Below are positions 43,986 through 52,462 of a stretch of DNA of 64,000 nucleotides, piece by piece. The notes below the pieces were generated by a model. That model was given only the letters and a program-made list of their open reading frames with translations. It was not told the origin of the DNA and searched no databases. Position 1 is the stretch's first letter. Each line of letters starts with the position of its first letter. The stretch is taken from positions 1 through 64,000 of the forward strand of contig CAJUDJ010000002.1 of the NCBI GenBank assembly GCA_910584985.1, in the 5' to 3' direction. The translations under genes were made by a program, and so were the position numbers. The stretch comes from an uncultured Eubacterium sp. (GTDB taxonomy: Bacteria > Bacillota > Clostridia > Oscillospirales > Acutalibacteraceae).

Positions 43986-45035
43986 TTACTGCTTTTTTCT
44001 TTTTCCTGAAACTGCCATTGCGCCGCCTGCTGCAAGCATTGCAGCAAACGGAACGAATAAAGATACTCCCGTGGCAGGTGATTTTATTTCCTCTTTATCA
44101 TTCGTTACTTTATTTTCTGTTTTATCAGACACCTGCGTGCTTGGCTTTTCAGCAGGCTGTGTGATGCCCGGTTTTTCGGGTTCGGGCTTATCCTCTTCTG
44201 CATAACAGAAATAATGGGATAAACCAAAAATGGCATCCTGCGTGGATATAAAATCATTATATTCACTGTCAAAGCCGCCTGTTTTGCTGTTATAGAAAAG
44301 CATCAGCTTGCCGAACGCATCATCAGCCATTTCCTTATCCTGTGCACAAACGGCTGCGGCAAGGGCATAGGCTGTTGAATTTGCATTCACACCATAATTG
44401 TCATATCCGTTTTCGGTATTATATGCTTTCAGAAGCGTTACAGCATCCTCCATATATTCCCTGTAATCATCCGCATAATTTGAAACCGCAGCAATAAACA
44501 CGCCCAAATCATCCGGGCTTGTGCCGTAACCGCCCCAGAAATCCGTTCCTTTTCCGATTGTATATTTAGAAACAAGCCTGTCGCAGATTTGCCTGCCAAG
44601 CATATCCAGCCCGAATGCACAAGCAATATCGGCAGCATACATATCCAGATACGGATTGTCATATTCATTCAGGGGTGTTTCGGCAAAAAGTGCAACAAGA
44701 TCTGTACCGCCGAAATCCGTTGGATCTTTCCCCAGCAGAAGCATATCATAAAGAACAAGTGCCACATTTCCGATTCCTGAAAGCGTGCCGTTTTCAACAG
44801 TCTGTTCAACAGATTCACACCATTTTTCTGCATATCTGTCTGCATCTGCACCTGAAACCAGATATAAATAAAAATCCTTGGCATCTTCGGCAGAAAAGCT
44901 TTCCTTTTCACCGTAAATATACTGCACCGCTGTTTCCATTGGCTTTTTCACATCACTTACTGTTGCTCCGAATGCTGTTACCGATGTGCCTGTAATAAGC
45001 ATTGCTGCAAGGAGCACTGATAAAATTTTCCTCAT
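43986..45035 (-). CDS. Sortase-anchored transcobalamin alpha-domain-like protein under B12 control
   Basis: The 349-residue protein has a signal peptide (residues 1-24, TAFGA). Residues about 25-290 look like an alpha6/alpha6 barrel of the intrinsic-factor/prenyltransferase type: SPDDLGVFIAAVSNY, NANSTAYALAAAVCAQ and GGFDSEYNDFISTQDAIFGL are the repeat signatures. A Pro/Glu/Lys linker follows. The end is SPATG (319-323), a hydrophobic span and KRKKQ, a cell-wall sorting signal. The upstream mRNA carries a cobalamin riboswitch. In vertebrates this alpha domain joins a DUF4430-type beta domain to hold B12. Here the beta domain is encoded by the divergent neighbour. I infer a surface cobalamin-capture role. 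Confidence 0.75.
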   Translation of the reverse strand: MRKILSVLLAAMLITGTSVTAFGATVSDVKKPMETAVQYIYGEKESFSAEDAKDFYLYLVSGADADRYAEKWCESVEQTVENGTLSGIGNVALVLYDMLLLGKDPTDFGGTDLVALFAETPLNEYDNPYLDMYAADIACAFGLDMLGRQICDRLVSKYTIGKGTDFWGGYGTSPDDLGVFIAAVSNYADDYREYMEDAVTLLKAYNTENGYDNYGVNANSTAYALAAAVCAQDKEMADDAFGKLMLFYNSKTGGFDSEYNDFISTQDAIFGLSHYFCYAEEDKPEPEKPGITQPAEKPSTQVSDKTENKVTNDKEEIKSPATGVSLFVPFAAMLAAGGAMAVSGKRKKQ

Positions 45036-45074
45036 CTTTCTTTACCTCACCGTAAAATTATATTATGAAATTAT

Positions 45075-45229
45075 GCCTCAAACGGATATCCTGACTTACA
45101 GCTTAAACCTTGCCCCGCCTTCCCCGCAATGCGAGTGGCTTTCGGAGCTTGTGTCTGCTTACAGTAGAGTGAGCTGTTACGGATTTTCACCGTATTCCCC
45201 GTGAAAAACCCTGCGGCCTTTCTTGGCAC
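45075..45229 (-). promoter_or_regulatory. Cobalamin (B12) riboswitch
   Basis: On the minus strand the leader has GGGAATACGGTGAAAATCCG, AGCCACTCGC (45131-45140), GGGGAAGGCGGGGCAAGG and AGTCAGGATATCCG, in the order of the adenosylcobalamin aptamer. The aptamer ends about 40 bases before the ATG at 45035. No strong terminator stem follows, so control is probably by hiding the GAGGTAAAG ribosome binding site. It should repress the 43986-45035 gene when B12 is plentiful. Confidence 0.93.
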
Positions 45230-45235
45230 GGAGAG

Positions 45236-45264
45236 ATTATACAATATTTATTATCTGTTGTCAA
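45236..45264 (-). promoter_or_regulatory. Promoter of the riboswitch-controlled gene
   Basis: Perfect TTGACA (45259-45264), 17-base spacer and TATAAT (45236-45241) on the minus strand, starting at about 45229. Its -35 box overlaps the -35 of the divergent promoter by five bases. Confidence 0.85.
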
Positions 45265-45286
45265 ACAGCGAAAAATCTGTTATTAT
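45258..45286 (+). promoter_or_regulatory. Promoter of the DUF4430 gene, predicted leaderless
   Basis: TTGTCA (45258-45263), 17-base spacer and TATTAT (45281-45286). Initiation about 7 bases later falls at 45293-45294, on the ATG itself. No ribosome binding site precedes this ATG, which agrees with a leaderless message. Confidence 0.65.
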
Positions 45287-45293
45287 ACTGTTT

Positions 45294-45968
45294 ATGAAAA
45301 GAAAAATAATAATAGGAATTGCCTGTGCGCTGCTTGCGGTGTGCACTGCCGTGGGCGCGTTTCAGCATTTGAAAAACAGCAGTTCAAAAGAAGTAACGGA
45401 ATTATCATCAACCGATATAACTGTTCAGGAAATAGCAGAATCCGAAATTCCGTCAGAAGAAACCGCAGCTGTTTCACCAACCGACCTGCCGGCAGAAACA
45501 AGTACCGTGGCCAAAACACAAAAAAAAATAGAAACATCATCGGCCGAAAGAAAAGCAGAAAATAAAAAACCTGCCGTGCCCGCTTCTCAAACAACAGAAA
45601 GGATTACAGAAAAAAGCACCGAAGCAGAGAAAATTAAGGTTACCTTTTCCGTAAACAGCACAAGGGCGCACGAATACGGCGCAGATGTTCCCGAATATAT
45701 CATACCGTCCTGTTCCTACACCGTCAAAAACGGCACAACAGCATTTGATATACTGAATACTATATGCAGGGAAAGAGGCGTTTTGCTTGAATATCAGTCA
45801 AAGAACTATATTCTGTCTATCGGCGGATTAAAGGAAAAGGACTGCGGAACCGCAAGCGGATGGATGTATAGCATAAACGGACAGCGGCCGCCGAAGCCTG
45901 CATCAAAATATGTTCTGCAAAGCGGAGATGTTATAGAATGGTATTATGTAACTTCCACAAAAGATTGA
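45294..45968 (+). CDS. Membrane-tethered DUF4430 (transcobalamin beta-domain-like) protein
   Basis: From ATG 45294 the protein has 224 residues. An N-terminal signal/anchor helix (about 3-22) has a Cys but no exact lipobox. A Ser/Thr/Glu-rich linker (about 25-112) follows, then a DUF4430 domain (about 113-222) with VTFSVNS, GTTAFDILNTICRERG, SGWMYSINGQRP and VLQSGDVIEWYY. DUF4430 is the fold of the beta domain of intrinsic factor and transcobalamin. The alpha-domain partner lies divergently next door. The long linker would let the domain reach out to a wall-anchored partner. Cobalamin binding is inferred from fold and context. The longer frame from 45201 would start inside the opposite riboswitch and is rejected. 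Confidence 0.78.
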   Translation: MKRKIIIGIACALLAVCTAVGAFQHLKNSSSKEVTELSSTDITVQEIAESEIPSEETAAVSPTDLPAETSTVAKTQKKIETSSAERKAENKKPAVPASQTTERITEKSTEAEKIKVTFSVNSTRAHEYGADVPEYIIPSCSYTVKNGTTAFDILNTICRERGVLLEYQSKNYILSIGGLKEKDCGTASGWMYSINGQRPPKPASKYVLQSGDVIEWYYVTSTKD

Positions 45969-45982
45969 ATAAACTGCATTAT

Positions 45983-46020
45983 AATAAGAGAGGATAAGAA
46001 ACGGCTTATCCTCTCTTATT
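45983..46020. terminator. Bidirectional terminator
   Basis: AATAAGAGAGGATAAG / CTTATCCTCTCTTATT, a perfect 16-bp stem between the plus-strand DUF4430 gene and the minus-strand malQ. Confidence 0.92.
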
Positions 46021-46037
46021 TATTGAATTCCATTTTC

Positions 46038-47522
46038 CTATATTCTCTGATAAAGCTTTGTATAGGAAAAAAGCCGCTTTGCTGTTTCCTGTGTAAATGC
46101 ACCCGGCTTTGCACGCCACTGCCAGTTTCCGCCGATTGTGGACGGTGTGTTCATCCTTGCTCTGCTGTCCAGCGAAAGAATATCCTGTGCCGGAAGAATT
46201 GCAACGGCGCTTACACTTGAAACCGCACCGCGTATCATTCCCCAGTTATAGCCCTCTGCTCTGCTCAGCGAAAGATACTGCTTTGCAAGCGCAACATCCT
46301 GTTCAGGAGCGTTTTTCAGCCAGCCAAGAATGGTATCGTTATCGTGCGTTCCCGTGTAAACAACAGAATTTCTGCTGTAATTATGCGGCATATAATCGCT
46401 TGCCTCTCTGCTGTCAAAGGCAAACTGGAGCACCTTCATTCCCGGAAACCCGGTGTTTTTAAGCAGATTTTTCACAGACGGTGTAAGATAGCCAAGATCC
46501 TCGGCAATAATGGGCAGCTCGCCCAGCCGTTCCTTAACGGAATTAAAAAATTCCTCTTTCGGCCCTTCACGCCAGATGCCGTTTTTGGCCGTTTTTTCCT
46601 TTGCAGGCACTGCATAATAGGAATCAAAGCCCCTGAAATGGTCTATTCTGATAATGTCATAAAGGCGCATATTATGCGCAATCCGTTTAATCCACCAGGA
46701 ATAATTGTCTTTTTTCATATATTCCCAGTCAAAAAGCGGATTGCCCCAAAGCTGTCCGTCCTCCGTAAACTTATCCGGCGGGCAGCCTGCCACCTCAGCT
46801 GCACAGTAACTTTCATCCAGCTGAAAATTCTGAGGTGATGCCCAAACATCTGCGCTGTCTGATGCAACATAAATCGGTATATCGCCGATTATTTTTATAT
46901 TTTTTGAATTTACATAAGCCCTGAGCTCTCCCCACTGCTTATAGAAAAAATACTGAAGCATTTTATGATACTGTATTTCTGTTCTGTATTTTTCCTTTTC
47001 CTGTTCCACTGTAGCCGGCTTGCGCTTTTTGATGTCCTCGTTCCAGTAAATCCACGGCATGCCGAAGCGTGCTTCCTTTTCTGCCATAAAAAGCGAAAAA
47101 TCAGAAAGCCAGTAATCCTGCGCTTCGCAGAACTCATAAAATTCCGTTGGAATACGTTTTACAAAATTTTTATACAGAATTTCAAATACGATTTTTCTGC
47201 CTTTGTAAATCTTCTCATAGTCAACCTTTTCGGGATTGCTTCCCCAGTTTAAATCTGCATAATCGCTTTTTTTCAGCAGGTTATCTTTTCTGAGCAAATC
47301 AAAATCAATAAAATACGGATTGCCTGCAAAGGAGGAAAAACTCTGATACGGCGAATCACCGAACGCTGTGGGGCAAAGCGGCAGAATCTGCCACATGCTC
47401 TGCCCGGCGTTTTCCAGGAAATCCGCAAAAGCATATGCTTTTTTGCCAAGTGTTCCGATTCCGTAATCGGAGGATAAGGAGGATATATGCATTAAAATAC
47501 CGCTCTGCCGTTTATCAATCAC
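46038..47522 (-). CDS. malQ: 4-alpha-glucanotransferase (amylomaltase)
   Basis: MalQ transfers alpha-1,4-glucan chains between maltooligosaccharides and releases glucose. The GH77 protein has SSLSSDYGIGTLG, WQILPLCPTAFGDSPYQSFSSFAGNPY, IIGDIPIYVA, IRIDHFRGFDSYY (nucleophile Asp region), IIAEDLGYLTP (acid Glu) and YTGTHDNDT (third acid). The start is taken as GTG at 47522 (494 residues), which follows GGGAGAGC and overlaps the msmX-like stop by 8 bases. The longer frame from 47630 adds residues that come from the msmX reading region. It is the last gene of the sugar-transport operon. Confidence 0.95.
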   Translation of the reverse strand: MIDKRQSGILMHISSLSSDYGIGTLGKKAYAFADFLENAGQSMWQILPLCPTAFGDSPYQSFSSFAGNPYFIDFDLLRKDNLLKKSDYADLNWGSNPEKVDYEKIYKGRKIVFEILYKNFVKRIPTEFYEFCEAQDYWLSDFSLFMAEKEARFGMPWIYWNEDIKKRKPATVEQEKEKYRTEIQYHKMLQYFFYKQWGELRAYVNSKNIKIIGDIPIYVASDSADVWASPQNFQLDESYCAAEVAGCPPDKFTEDGQLWGNPLFDWEYMKKDNYSWWIKRIAHNMRLYDIIRIDHFRGFDSYYAVPAKEKTAKNGIWREGPKEEFFNSVKERLGELPIIAEDLGYLTPSVKNLLKNTGFPGMKVLQFAFDSREASDYMPHNYSRNSVVYTGTHDNDTILGWLKNAPEQDVALAKQYLSLSRAEGYNWGMIRGAVSSVSAVAILPAQDILSLDSRARMNTPSTIGGNWQWRAKPGAFTQETAKRLFSYTKLYQRI

Positions 47523-48621
47523 AAATAAGCTCTCCCGAATCCCTGTCAAATATATGAATTTTTTCCGTATCCGCAAAAAGCGTAACGGCTTCTCCGTCCG
47601 CAGCCTTGGAATCTGCTGCAACCCTTGCAATAATCCGGTTTTCGCCGATGCGGGAATAAATGTTGATTTCCGAACCCGTCATCTCACAATTTTCGGAAAT
47701 CAGCTTTATTGTGTTCTTTCCATTTTTGCTTTTATATAATTCCTCTAAATGAAAATCTTCCGGCCTGATTCCGAGCACAAGCGTTTTTCCGTTATAATCC
47801 GAAAGGGGCTGTTCCATTCTGTCCGGCACGGTTATTCTGCAATCACCAAAAGCAAACTCTGTTTTCATCCCGTTTTTTTCAACGGCAGCATCAATAAAAT
47901 TCATCTGCGGCGTACCGATAAAACCTGCCACAAACAGATTGGCAGGGTGGTTATACAGCATCGGCGGTGTATCCGTCTGCTGAATCACACCGTCTTTCAT
48001 AACCACAATCCTGTCCGCCATCGTCATAGCCTCTGTCTGATCGTGTGTAACATAAACAAAGGTGGTCTGCAGTTCTTTATGCAGGGCGGAAATACGGCTT
48101 CTCATTTCCGTTCTGAGTTTAGCATCCAGGTTAGAAAGCGGTTCATCCAGCAGAAAAACCTCCGGCTCGCGCACCATTGCCCTGCCCAGTGCAACACGCT
48201 GGCGCTGACCGCCGGACAGCGCCTTCGGCTTTCTGGAAAGATATTTTTCAATATCCAGCATTTTGGCTGCCGCATGCACCTTTTCATCTATTTCTGCTTT
48301 GGGCAGTTTACGAAGTTTAAGGGCAAACGCCATATTTTTATAAACCGTCATATGCGGATAAAGTGCATAGCTCTGAAAGACCATGGCGATATCCCTGTCC
48401 TTCGGCGAAACATGATTCACTACCCTGTCGCCGATATACAGTTCGCCGTCCGAAACATCTTCAAGCCCTGCTATCATACGCAGAGTGGTTGACTTTCCGC
48501 AGCCGGACGGACCGACAAGAATTACAAATTCCTTATCCTTTATTTCCAGATTCAGGTTTTCGATAACCGTGGTTTTTCCGTCAAATATTTTGGATACATT
48601 TTTAAATTTAATAGATGCCAT
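47515..48621 (-). CDS. msmX: Sugar ABC transporter ATP-binding protein (MsmX/UgpC type)
   Basis: The 368-residue ATPase energises carbohydrate uptake. It has Walker A GPSGCGKST (38-46), Q-loop VFQSYALYPHMTV, signature LSGGQRQRVALGRA, Walker B VFLLDEPLSNLDA and the H-loop YVTHDQTEAMTMADR. A C-terminal TOBE regulatory domain (about 240-368) follows. MsmX-type ATPases can serve several sugar importers. It lies 9 bases after the permease genes and is coupled to malQ. Confidence 0.94.
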   Translation of the reverse strand: MASIKFKNVSKIFDGKTTVIENLNLEIKDKEFVILVGPSGCGKSTTLRMIAGLEDVSDGELYIGDRVVNHVSPKDRDIAMVFQSYALYPHMTVYKNMAFALKLRKLPKAEIDEKVHAAAKMLDIEKYLSRKPKALSGGQRQRVALGRAMVREPEVFLLDEPLSNLDAKLRTEMRSRISALHKELQTTFVYVTHDQTEAMTMADRIVVMKDGVIQQTDTPPMLYNHPANLFVAGFIGTPQMNFIDAAVEKNGMKTEFAFGDCRITVPDRMEQPLSDYNGKTLVLGIRPEDFHLEELYKSKNGKNTIKLISENCEMTGSEINIYSRIGENRIIARVAADSKAADGEAVTLFADTEKIHIFDRDSGELICD

Positions 48622-48630
48622 TTAAAATTT

Positions 48631-49470
48631 TTACCCCTTTACCGCGCCTGCTGCTACACCCTTGATAATATATTTCTGGCAGGCAATATAAAAGATTATT
48701 ATGGGAATAATGGCAAGCACAAGCATTGCCATAAAACCGCCCCAGTCCACCGAACCGTAAGCACCCTGCATTGCAAGCTGAATTGCAACCGGCATGGTTT
48801 TGTTTGATGTGCCGAGAATAAGATAAGGCAGCAGATAATCGTTCCATATCCACATTGCATTCAGAATGGAAACCGTGATTGCCGTTGGCTTTAAAATCGG
48901 AAAAACCACCATGAAAAAGGTCTGAAGCGGATTGCAACCGTCAATCATGGCTGCTTCTTCAATTTCATGCGGAATGCTTTTTATGAAACCGCTCATCATA
49001 AACACACTCATTCCTGCACCGAATCCGAGATAAACAAGTATAATACCAATCAGATTATTCAGTTTAAGCGAGGTAACCGTAAAGGTCATGGAAAACATAA
49101 CCATCTGAAACGGCACAATCATACTGAACACAAAAAGATAATACATAATTTTTGTGAATTTTGATTTTACCCTTACAATAAACCACGCCGCCATGGAAGT
49201 GCACACCACAAGCACAACAACAGAAAGTACGGTGATAAATACAGAGCGCAGAAAGGCCTGCAGAATACCCGAAGAGCTGATGCCGTTTACATAGTTCTGA
49301 ATACCTGCGAAGGTTTCACTGTCCGGCAGGGAAAACGGATCTGAAATAATATTGAATTTTGTTTTAAAGGAATTTATAAATACAATAATAACGGGCGTTA
49401 TAAACAAAACAGCAAGCAGAGTCATTAAACCCGTAAGCACTCCGTTTAAGGCAGCTTTTCTTTTATTCAT
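48631..49470 (-). CDS. Sugar ABC transporter permease (MalG type)
   Basis: The 279-residue inner-membrane protein has six predicted helices and the EAA loop EEAAMIDGCNPLQTFFMVVFP (about 190-212) that docks the ATPase. NSFKTKFNIISDPFSLP near the start is typical of MalG-type permeases. It overlaps the upstream MalF-type gene by one base, the usual two-permease arrangement of carbohydrate CUT1 importers. Confidence 0.94.
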   Translation of the reverse strand: MNKRKAALNGVLTGLMTLLAVLFITPVIIVFINSFKTKFNIISDPFSLPDSETFAGIQNYVNGISSSGILQAFLRSVFITVLSVVVLVVCTSMAAWFIVRVKSKFTKIMYYLFVFSMIVPFQMVMFSMTFTVTSLKLNNLIGIILVYLGFGAGMSVFMMSGFIKSIPHEIEEAAMIDGCNPLQTFFMVVFPILKPTAITVSILNAMWIWNDYLLPYLILGTSNKTMPVAIQLAMQGAYGSVDWGGFMAMLVLAIIPIIIFYIACQKYIIKGVAAGAVKG

Positions 49471-50315
49471 CAGTGTTCAACCTCCCTTTCGGAAGTAAGC
49501 TTAAGCTGAATAAATGCAATCGCAGCAACAATAATAAAGAAAATGACCGCCTTTGCCTGCCCCACACCCTGCCAGCCGGATCTGCCGTAAAAGGTGTTGA
49601 AGATATTCAGCGCCAGCATTTCCGTTTCCCTTGCCGGTGCGCCCGCCGTCAGTGCCAGGTTCTGGTCAAACAGCTTAAAAGAGTTTGAAAGCGTTAAAAA
49701 TGCACATATGGTTACGGATGGCATCACCATCGGAATTGTAATATATCTTAAAGTCTGAAGCGGTCCTGCACCGTCTATCATCGCCGCCTCATTCAGATCG
49801 TGCGGAATATTCTGAAGCCCTGCAATATAAATAACCATCATATAGCCTATCATCTGCCAGTTCATCAGAATAACAAGCCCCCAGAAGCCGTATTTTGCAG
49901 CAAAGGATATATCTACACCGAAATGCTCCAGTACACCGTTTATAATCAGGTTCCATATATATCCCAAAACGATGCCTCCAATCAGGTTCGGCATAAAAAA
50001 CACGGTTCTGAACAGATTTGTTCCTTTGATTCCCCTTGTCAAAACAAGCGCCAGCAGAAATGCCAGAATATTTACGGATAAAACAGAAACAACCGTGAAT
50101 TTAACTGTAAACCAGAGTGAATTCAAAAAGGTTTCATCCGCCGTAAATGCTTTTATATAATTATCAATCCCTGTCCATTCGGCATTTGTAACCGTTGTAA
50201 ATCTTGTAAAAGACAGATAAATCCCTATAATAAACGGAATCAAAAAGGAAATCAGAAAACAGATAAGCGTTGGGAATGCGAAAACCGGAAAATATTTTTT
50301 TAAGCTTTTATTCAT
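49470..50315 (-). CDS. Sugar ABC transporter permease (MalF type)
   Basis: The 281-residue protein has six predicted helices. The EAA loop NEAAMIDGAGPLQTLRYITIP lies near residues 180-200. The short N terminus (no MalF-type extra helices) fits Gram-positive CUT1 systems. It is 24 bases after the binding protein and coupled to the next permease. Confidence 0.94.
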   Translation of the reverse strand: MNKSLKKYFPVFAFPTLICFLISFLIPFIIGIYLSFTRFTTVTNAEWTGIDNYIKAFTADETFLNSLWFTVKFTVVSVLSVNILAFLLALVLTRGIKGTNLFRTVFFMPNLIGGIVLGYIWNLIINGVLEHFGVDISFAAKYGFWGLVILMNWQMIGYMMVIYIAGLQNIPHDLNEAAMIDGAGPLQTLRYITIPMVMPSVTICAFLTLSNSFKLFDQNLALTAGAPARETEMLALNIFNTFYGRSGWQGVGQAKAVIFFIIVAAIAFIQLKLTSEREVEH

Positions 50316-50339
50316 CTGATATTCTCCTGTTTTTGTAAT

Positions 50340-51716
50340 TTATTTTGCAGCAGCACTTTCTGCTTCCCATCTTGTTACAAATGTGTTCTTAACATCCTCA
50401 TAGGTTTTTGTGCCCTGCACATACTGAAGAAGCACCGCACCCAAATCATCCTTGAAGGTCTGGCTTGGGAAAACCGTAAACTGCCACGGCACATTTGTTA
50501 TTCCGTCCTTATTCATCCATTCCACAACCTGCTTTGCAAGCGGATCGGTTGGTGTTTCATCTGCTTTAAAGGTGTCAAACGGGGCAATAAAGCCAAGGTC
50601 GTTCAGCACAAAGCTTTTTCCTTTTTCACTTGAATAAAGCCAGTAAAGAAAATCTGCTGCCGCCTTCTGCTCTGCTTTGCTTGCCTTGCTGTTGATTGCA
50701 AGGAAGTTTTCCGTTCCGATGCATATACCCTGCTTTTCTTCGCCTGCAACGCCAGTGTATATCGGCAGGAATTTAATATTGCTTTCCTTAACCGTATTTC
50801 CCGCAATACCGCTTATCTGGCTCCATGCCCAGTTGCCGTTCTGCACCATTGCAGATTTTCCCTGTGCAAATTCAGCCATGGATTCATCAACAATTTTTCT
50901 GCCGAGTTCTTTTTTGTCCGAAACGGAATTGTTTGTATATAAATCGAAAATATTTTTATAATTCTCGGCAAATTCAAAGCTTATTTTCTTTGCTGCGTCT
51001 GATGTTAAATCAATATCGTTTTTTCTGAATTCGTAATAAACAGGAATATTGGCAAGATGCGTCTGCCAGCGCCAGTCTTCGCCTGCCTTCAGTGAGGTGG
51101 ATGAAAATACACCTTCAATTCCAAGAGCGGATGCGTTTTTCTGCATATCCTGAACAAGGGCGGAAAGGGCGGCAAAAGTATTAATATCTGCCATGGAAGT
51201 AAACTTTGCTGCTTTATTCTGAAGTGCAAAATACTTATCTGTTATTTCACTGTTATATATGATGCCGTAGCCCTCCACAACATAGGGAATGCCGTAAACG
51301 CCGCCGTTTGAGGTAACCGCCATCTCCTTATCGGTAAGATGCTTATAAATTTCCGTGCCGGATAATTCCGCACAGTAATCCTTCCAGTTGTTATAGCCGT
51401 GGGGGCCGTTTATCTGGAAAATTGTAGGTGCATCATTCGTTGCCATTTTAGCCGTTAAGGTCTGCTCATATGTGTTATTAGCGGCTGTTTCAACAATCAC
51501 CTTAATGCCTGTTTCCTTTTCATATTCCTCGGAAATTTTCTGATATTTATCTGCAATTTCCGGCTTGAAATTAAGATAGCGGATGGTTTTCACTGCCGTA
51601 TTCTGCGAATTTTTATTGCCCTTATCCGCATCGTTGCCGCCTTTGCAGGCAGTAAACAGCGCTGAAAAAATCAGACATGCCATAAGAACCGCTGTTATTT
51701 TTTTAAGAGTTTTCAT
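50340..51716 (-). CDS. Extracellular carbohydrate-binding lipoprotein
   Basis: The 458-residue family 1 solute-binding protein has a lipoprotein signal (residues 1-24, LFTAC as lipobox) and a Gly/Asn/Asp linker. The mature domain has WRWQTHLANIPVYYE, FAQGKSAMVQNGNWAWSQI and ADFLYWLYSSEKGKSF, typical of oligosaccharide binders. Linked malQ suggests maltodextrin, but the ligand is not proven. ATG 51716 follows GGAGGAATTT. It is first in a five-gene operon. Confidence 0.93.
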   Translation of the reverse strand: MKTLKKITAVLMACLIFSALFTACKGGNDADKGNKNSQNTAVKTIRYLNFKPEIADKYQKISEEYEKETGIKVIVETAANNTYEQTLTAKMATNDAPTIFQINGPHGYNNWKDYCAELSGTEIYKHLTDKEMAVTSNGGVYGIPYVVEGYGIIYNSEITDKYFALQNKAAKFTSMADINTFAALSALVQDMQKNASALGIEGVFSSTSLKAGEDWRWQTHLANIPVYYEFRKNDIDLTSDAAKKISFEFAENYKNIFDLYTNNSVSDKKELGRKIVDESMAEFAQGKSAMVQNGNWAWSQISGIAGNTVKESNIKFLPIYTGVAGEEKQGICIGTENFLAINSKASKAEQKAAADFLYWLYSSEKGKSFVLNDLGFIAPFDTFKADETPTDPLAKQVVEWMNKDGITNVPWQFTVFPSQTFKDDLGAVLLQYVQGTKTYEDVKNTFVTRWEAESAAAK

Positions 51717-51793
51717 AATAAATTCCTCCAATTTATATTCCTTTTTTGATTATTGGTTTTTTCTTCGTTTTTATGCGTTTTTGAAAAAAATAT

Positions 51794-51826
51794 ATAAAAA
51801 AACAGTAAATCCCGAAGAATTTACTG
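51794..51826 (-). terminator. Terminator of the ecf-methyltransferase operon
   Basis: CAGTAAAT-TCTTCGGG-ATTTACTG followed on the minus strand by TTTTTTTATAT, just after the methyltransferase stop at 51861. Confidence 0.88.
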
Positions 51827-51860
51827 AAATAAACAAAATATATTTTATAAACACAAAAAT

Positions 51861-52451
51861 TCAGAAAACCTGCTTTCTGCCCGCCACCTGATACATGCAG
51901 CTGTCCGACATCTTAACGGTTACGCTTAAATATCTGCCGAAAACATCTGCAAGCTCATTTTCATCCGCTAATCGCCTTGAAATGCATTTGGCTCTGCCGG
52001 AATGGTGCTTTTCAAGCATTTCCCGGCTCATGGAATGGGCAACGGTTAATATGCCGTCCGGTTTAAGCATAGATGACAGATTTTCAATCAGCCTTTCGGG
52101 ATTCGGAAAATGGGGAAAAGCATTATAAACAACAATGCAGTCAAATCTTTTATCGGTTTTCATATTTTCCGCATCACCGCACAGAACCGTTATATTGTTA
52201 TCACGGCACTTTTTTGCTGCTATCTGTGCCATTTTCGGTGAAATATCAATTCCCGTTACGGAATTTACTTTCCTTTTTATATAATCAGGAAACAGCACAC
52301 CTGTGCCGCACGCAACATCAAGCACATCCATTCCCTCCGCAACACCTGCGTTATCCAGTATAATTTGAATAACAGGCTCATTACGGACAATACCGTTATC
52401 CCAGTTTTCGGCACAGCCGTTAAAAAACTCCATTACATCCTGCTTGTTCAT
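51861..52451 (-). CDS. SAM-dependent methyltransferase
   Basis: The 196-residue class I methyltransferase has VLDVACGTGVLF (motif I, near residue 40), VTGIDISPKM (motif II), VLCGDAENM and FDCIVVYNAFPHFPNPERLI (motif IV). The fold is the UbiE/Methyltransf_11 type, but substrate is not evident. The ATG at 52451 has AAAAGGAG upstream and lies 11 bases after ecfT, so it is the last gene of the ECF operon. A link to ECF-imported vitamin metabolism is possible by context only. Confidence 0.85.
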   Translation of the reverse strand: MNKQDVMEFFNGCAENWDNGIVRNEPVIQIILDNAGVAEGMDVLDVACGTGVLFPDYIKRKVNSVTGIDISPKMAQIAAKKCRDNNITVLCGDAENMKTDKRFDCIVVYNAFPHFPNPERLIENLSSMLKPDGILTVAHSMSREMLEKHHSGRAKCISRRLADENELADVFGRYLSVTVKMSDSCMYQVAGRKQVF

Positions 52452-52462
52452 TTTAACTCCTT

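Noticed and set aside
45201..45293. Upstream in-frame extension of the DUF4430 gene
   Set aside because: It would start within the opposite-strand riboswitch region, upstream of the plus-strand promoter, and add non-conserved residues before a clear signal segment.
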